Positions 60,941 to 64,000 of a stretch of 64,000 nucleotides of DNA are shown piece by piece (position 1 is the stretch's first letter; each line of letters opens with the position of its first letter). The notes below the pieces were generated by a model. The model was not told where the DNA came from, searched no databases, and was given only the letters and a program-made list of their open reading frames with translations. The translations under genes were made by a program, and so were the position numbers. Source of the stretch: Pseudomonadota bacterium (GTDB lineage Bacteria; Pseudomonadota; Alphaproteobacteria; Rhizobiales; Hyphomicrobiaceae); NCBI GenBank assembly GCA_023412805.1, contig JAEZRM010000008.1:19666-83665 (forward strand), read 5' to 3'.

Positions 60941-61986
60941 AGATTGAGCCCGAGGCGCTCGCCACCGTAGACGCCGTCGCGCAGCGGGCGCCACCAGAGC
61001 TCGTTGTCGAGATACCAGCGGACCGTGCGCGCAATGCCACCGTCGAAGGTCTCAGCGGCGCGCCAGCCCAACTCGCGCTCGATCTTTGCCGGATCGATTG
61101 CGTAACGGCGATCATGCCCGGGCCGATCCTGCACGAACGTGATCTGCTCGCGATAGGGCCGCGCCGCCGGGCGCAGGCCGTCCAGGATCTCGCACACCTT
61201 CTCGACGACCGCGATATTCGTGCGCCCTGCGCGCCCGCCGATCGCGTACGTCTCGCCGACCGCACCTCGCTCGAGGACGAGCGCGAGCGCTTCGACGTGA
61301 TCCTCCACGAACAGCCAGTCCCGCTCGTGGAGCCCATCGCCATAGACCGGGAGCGGCCTTCCTTCGAGTGCGTTGATGAGCACCAGCGGGATGAGCTTTT
61401 CGGGAAACTGGTAAGGCCCGTAGTTGTTCGAGCAGGTCGTCGTCAACGTGGGCAGGCCGTACGTCTTATGCCACGCGCGGGCGAGATGATCCGCGGCAGC
61501 TTTGCTCGCGGAATAGGGAGAGCTCGGCCCATAAGGTGAAGCCTCGTCGAAGACGGCATCCGGCGCGGCGCTGCCGAAGACCTCATCTGTCGAGACCTGA
61601 ATGAACCGGAAGGCATCCTGCTTCGCGGTGGGCAGATCGCGCCAGTACGTGCGCGTGGCCTCGAGCAGCGTGTAGGTGCCGATGATATTGGTCTCAATGA
61701 AGCGGGCCGGGCCATCGATCGAACGATCCACGTGGCTCTCCGCGGCAAGATGCATGATCGCATCGGGCGCGGTTTCGGCGAGGATCGCATCCATGACCGC
61801 GCGGTCGCAGATATCGGCCTTCACGAAGCGATAGCCGGGACGGTTCGCGATCGGGTCGAGCGAGCGGAGGTTGGCGGCGTAGGTGAGACAATCGACGTTC
61901 ACGACCTCGGCGCCACGCCCGGCGACGAGATGGCGGCACAGCGCCGAACCGATGAAGCCTGCTCCCCCCGTAACGAGAACTCTCAT
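60937..61986 (-). CDS. rfbB: dTDP-glucose 4,6-dehydratase
   Basis: A 349-residue extended SDR enzyme that makes dTDP-4-keto-6-deoxyglucose for rhamnose and other deoxysugars. The NAD motif is VTGGAGFIGSALCRHL, the class phrase HLAAESHVDRSIDGP, then STDEVFG and the catalytic YSASK. CSNNYGPYQFPEKLIPL and DWLFVEDHVEAL are diagnostic. I start at the ATG at 61984-61986; a GTG four codons earlier has no better ribosome site. No rfbA, C or D gene is in the window, so the rest of the path is elsewhere. Confidence 0.92.
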   Translation of the reverse strand: MRVLVTGGAGFIGSALCRHLVAGRGAEVVNVDCLTYAANLRSLDPIANRPGYRFVKADICDRAVMDAILAETAPDAIMHLAAESHVDRSIDGPARFIETNIIGTYTLLEATRTYWRDLPTAKQDAFRFIQVSTDEVFGSAAPDAVFDEASPYGPSSPYSASKAAADHLARAWHKTYGLPTLTTTCSNNYGPYQFPEKLIPLVLINALEGRPLPVYGDGLHERDWLFVEDHVEALALVLERGAVGETYAIGGRAGRTNIAVVEKVCEILDGLRPAARPYREQITFVQDRPGHDRRYAIDPAKIERELGWRAAETFDGGIARTVRWYLDNELWWRPLRDGVYGGERLGLNL

Positions 61987-62085
61987 GAGAGCTGGCACCA
62001 GTTACCGTTAATTGCTTGGACGTGGCGCATTTCCCCACATCCCGGACATTGCGGCATGTGCGGCGAGCCTCTATGTCTGCACACC

Positions 62086-63039
62086 ATGTCCAAAGCCCGC
62101 CCCAATCCTGAGACCGCAGCGCCGCGCGCCTCCGCGCCGACGGCGCTCGCCGTCGTGGAAAGCGACGGCTTTGCGGATTACCGGCTACTCGACAGCGGCA
62201 ATGGGCGCAAGCTCGAACGCTTCGGCAAGATCATCGTAGACCGGCCGGAGCCGCAGGCGCTGTGGCACCCGCTCGCCGACGAGAAGCTATGGGCCGGGGC
62301 ACACGCGGTCTTCTCGGCGAACGACGATGAAGAAAGCGGCCGCTGGCGCACGAACGCGACTGTCCCCGAAAACTGGAATGTGCGGCTCGAGGATGCAGTT
62401 ACGCTGACGTGCCGGCTCAGTGGCTTTCGCCATCTCGGCATCTTCCCGGAGCAGTTGCCGCACTGGCGCTGGATGATCGCTGCACTGAAGCAGCACAAGG
62501 GCGCCGAGCGGCCGCGTGTGCTCAATCTCTTCGCTTACACGGGTGCTGCGACCTTGCTCGCCGCGCACGCGGGCGCGGAGGTCACGCATGTCGATGCCTC
62601 GAAGAAGGCCATCACCTGGGCACGCGAAAATCAGGCGGCTTCCGGCCTCAAGGATGCGCCCGTGCGCTGGATGCTGGAGGATGCGCGCAAGTTCGTGCAG
62701 CGCGAAGTGCGGCGGGCTAAGCAGTACGATATCATCCTCGTCGATCCGCCGAAGTTCGGGCGCGGGCCGAACAACGAGACCTGGGATCTGTTCGTCGATC
62801 TTCCGGACATGCTGCGCAATTGCGCTTCGCTGCTTGCAGGACCGCAAAGCGCGATCATTCTGACGGCTTACGCGATCCGCGCGTCTGCCCTGATGCTGGA
62901 TCAGCTTTGCCGCGAGGCGCTTGCCGACAAAAGTGGCCGCTTCGAAAGCGGCGAGCTCGCCATTCGCGAAGAAGGCGGCGCGCGTGCGGTCCCGACGTCG
63001 CTTTTCACGCGCTGGTGCGGCGATGACCTCAAGATCTGA
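62086..63039 (+). CDS. class I SAM-dependent (RlmI/RlmK-like) rRNA methyltransferase
   Basis: A 317-residue Rossmann methyltransferase. SAM motif I is LNLFAYTGAATLLAAHAGAEVTHVDASKKAI (about residues 148-178), and the catalytic-site motif is IILVDPPKFGRGPNNETW. The N-terminal half (YRLLDSGNGRKLERFG and GIFPEQLPHW) is typical of the alphaproteobacterial 23S rRNA m5C/m2G methyltransferase-like group but lacks a PUA domain. The Met at 62086 is the best start; the frame is open upstream. It overlaps the next methyltransferase by 17 bases. Confidence 0.87.
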   Translation: MSKARPNPETAAPRASAPTALAVVESDGFADYRLLDSGNGRKLERFGKIIVDRPEPQALWHPLADEKLWAGAHAVFSANDDEESGRWRTNATVPENWNVRLEDAVTLTCRLSGFRHLGIFPEQLPHWRWMIAALKQHKGAERPRVLNLFAYTGAATLLAAHAGAEVTHVDASKKAITWARENQAASGLKDAPVRWMLEDARKFVQREVRRAKQYDIILVDPPKFGRGPNNETWDLFVDLPDMLRNCASLLAGPQSAIILTAYAIRASALMLDQLCREALADKSGRFESGELAIREEGGARAVPTSLFTRWCGDDLKI

Positions 63040-63862
63040 TCGTGGCGCGCCGCCGACTTCGCGCGTCGTCACCAGCCTGACGAACGATCGCGTCAAGCTC
63101 ATCCGCTCGCTCGACATGCGCAAGGCGCGACGCGAAACGGGACTTTTCGTGGCCGAGGGTGCGTCGGTGCTCATGACCGCGCGCGAGAATGGCTGGCGGC
63201 CGCAGATCCTGGTGCACGGCGCCGAAGCACGCGACAGCCGCGCCCACCGTGACCTGATCGACTGGGCGCTGCGGGAAGGCTCTGAGGGTCTCGAAGTGTC
63301 ACGCGCGGTGCTGGAGAAGCTCGCCGCAAAGGAGAACCCCCAGAACCTCATGGGCGTTTTCGAGCAGCGTTGGGAGACGCTGCCTGAGACGACGTCGCTC
63401 GCCAAGTCGGCGCTCTGGGTCGCACTCGACGAAATCCGCGATCCGGGCAATCTCGGCACGATCATGCGCACGGTCGACGCCGTAGGCGCGGCTGGCGTGA
63501 TTCTCGTCGGCAACTGCTGCGATCCCTATCAACGCGAAGCTGTGCGCGCGACCATGGGCTCGCTGTTTGCGGTGCCGCTTGTAAAGATCGAGCGCGCGGC
63601 GTTCGTCGATTGGGCGAAGTCGTGGTCCGGCGACCGCATCGGCACACATCTCGACGCGACGGCCGATTTTCGCGAGGGCAGCTACAATGGGCCGACGCTG
63701 CTGGTCATGGGGCGCGAAGGACCGGGCATGTCGGACGAGGTGGCTGCCGTCTGCAACCGCCTGGTGAAAATTCCGATGGCGGGCAAGCTTGACTCGCTCA
63801 ATCTCGCCGTCGCGACGGCCCTCATGCTCTACGAGATCAAGCGTGGCGCGTTGAAGCTCTAA
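63023..63862 (+). CDS. SPOUT (TrmH/SpoU) family RNA 2'-O-methyltransferase
   Basis: A 279-residue SpoU-class knot methyltransferase. An N-terminal substrate-binding domain (LTNDRVKLIRSLDMRKARRETGLFVAEG) is followed by the three knot motifs: DEIRDPGNLGTIMRT, REAVRATMGSLFAVP and GREGPGMSDEV...IPMAGKLDSLNLAVATALMLYE. It methylates the ribose of rRNA or tRNA. The ATG at 63023 lies within the end of the previous methyltransferase, so the two are translationally coupled. A composite repeat begins right after its stop. Confidence 0.9.
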   Translation: MTSRSDRGAPPTSRVVTSLTNDRVKLIRSLDMRKARRETGLFVAEGASVLMTARENGWRPQILVHGAEARDSRAHRDLIDWALREGSEGLEVSRAVLEKLAAKENPQNLMGVFEQRWETLPETTSLAKSALWVALDEIRDPGNLGTIMRTVDAVGAAGVILVGNCCDPYQREAVRATMGSLFAVPLVKIERAAFVDWAKSWSGDRIGTHLDATADFREGSYNGPTLLVMGREGPGMSDEVAAVCNRLVKIPMAGKLDSLNLAVATALMLYEIKRGALKL

Positions 63863-63863
63863 C

Positions 63864-64000
63864 TTCCCCCCCTCCCAGTCCTTTACGGGGAGAGGGGTCA
63901 CGCCAGAGGCGTGCTTCCAGCACGACGTGAGGGGCGGCTGCTTGCGCTGACGTTGGCATATGCCGCCGCCCCTCACCTAACCTTCTCGTCGCGCCAGAGG
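63864..64000. repeat. dispersed composite palindrome, copy D (runs off the window)
   Basis: It starts two bases after the methyltransferase stop. The left hairpin is degenerate (CCCCTCCCAGTCCTTTACGG then GGAGAGGGG), a ~30-base insertion follows (CGCCAGAGGCGTGCTTCCAG), then the central inverted pair GTGAGGGGCGGC...GCCGCCCCTCAC and the start of the third arm CCTTCTCG. It is a mosaic variant of copies A-C. Confidence 0.75.

Overview
The window is a GC-rich stretch of chromosome from an alphaproteobacterium, most likely of the order Hyphomicrobiales (Rhizobiales). The gene families fit this: dapB next to gpmA, lipA next to a COQ10-like START protein, urtABCDE behind a sigma-54 promoter, several branched-chain-amino-acid-type ABC systems, malate synthase G, acetoacetyl-CoA synthetase and NspC. 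Short palindromic repeats of the type common in this order lie between genes. Genus cannot be read from the sequence. I see no phage, transposase, CRISPR array, tRNA or rRNA.

Layout. 1-5.7 kb: lptF (cut by the window edge), an alpha/beta hydrolase and an M20 peptidase on the minus strand, then a CHCC zinc-finger protein paired with an FAD monooxygenase, then ppa. 5.7-9.1 kb: two tandem family-5 ABC solute-binding proteins with no permease or ATPase nearby. 9.3-13 kb: a DUF4440 protein, dapB, gpmA, and a second FAD monooxygenase whose 3' end overlaps gpmA. 13.3-14.9 kb: a thiolase-fold protein without its nucleophilic Cys, paired with a DUF35 zinc-ribbon/OB protein and followed by a strong terminator. 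15.1-20.9 kb: the complete urea uptake operon urtABCDE. 21-28.5 kb: small secreted proteins, a PPOX flavoprotein, malate synthase G, an SGNH hydrolase and an L,D-transpeptidase. 28.7-36.8 kb: a minus-strand operon livH-livM-livG-livF, acyl-CoA ligase, solute-binding protein, acyl-CoA dehydrogenase; this looks like import of an organic acid followed by CoA activation and oxidation. 37-47 kb: a PIMT-like methyltransferase, an AsmA-like protein, acetoacetyl-CoA synthetase, an MFS transporter, an SDR enzyme, NspC and RadA. 47.1-53.5 kb: a 1144-residue GMC oxidoreductase/alpha-beta hydrolase fusion, a second GMC oxidoreductase and a DHDPS-family aldolase, all on the minus strand. 53.7-64 kb: DUF2478, a PncC/CinA-C amidase, COQ10-like protein, lipA, a GlsB-type membrane protein, a Bcr/CflA transporter, a four-domain rhodanese, a YpfJ-type metallopeptidase, rfbB and two RNA methyltransferases.

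Most genes are housekeeping or catabolic. The points most worth a second look are these: the GMC/hydrolase fusion with a Cys at the nucleophile elbow; a CxxCxxCxxxC motif shared by both GMC proteins; the thiolase-DUF35 pair; the transporter-ligase-dehydrogenase operon; and a dispersed ~110-bp composite palindrome that sits at 3' gene ends and in one case codes for the tail of RadA.
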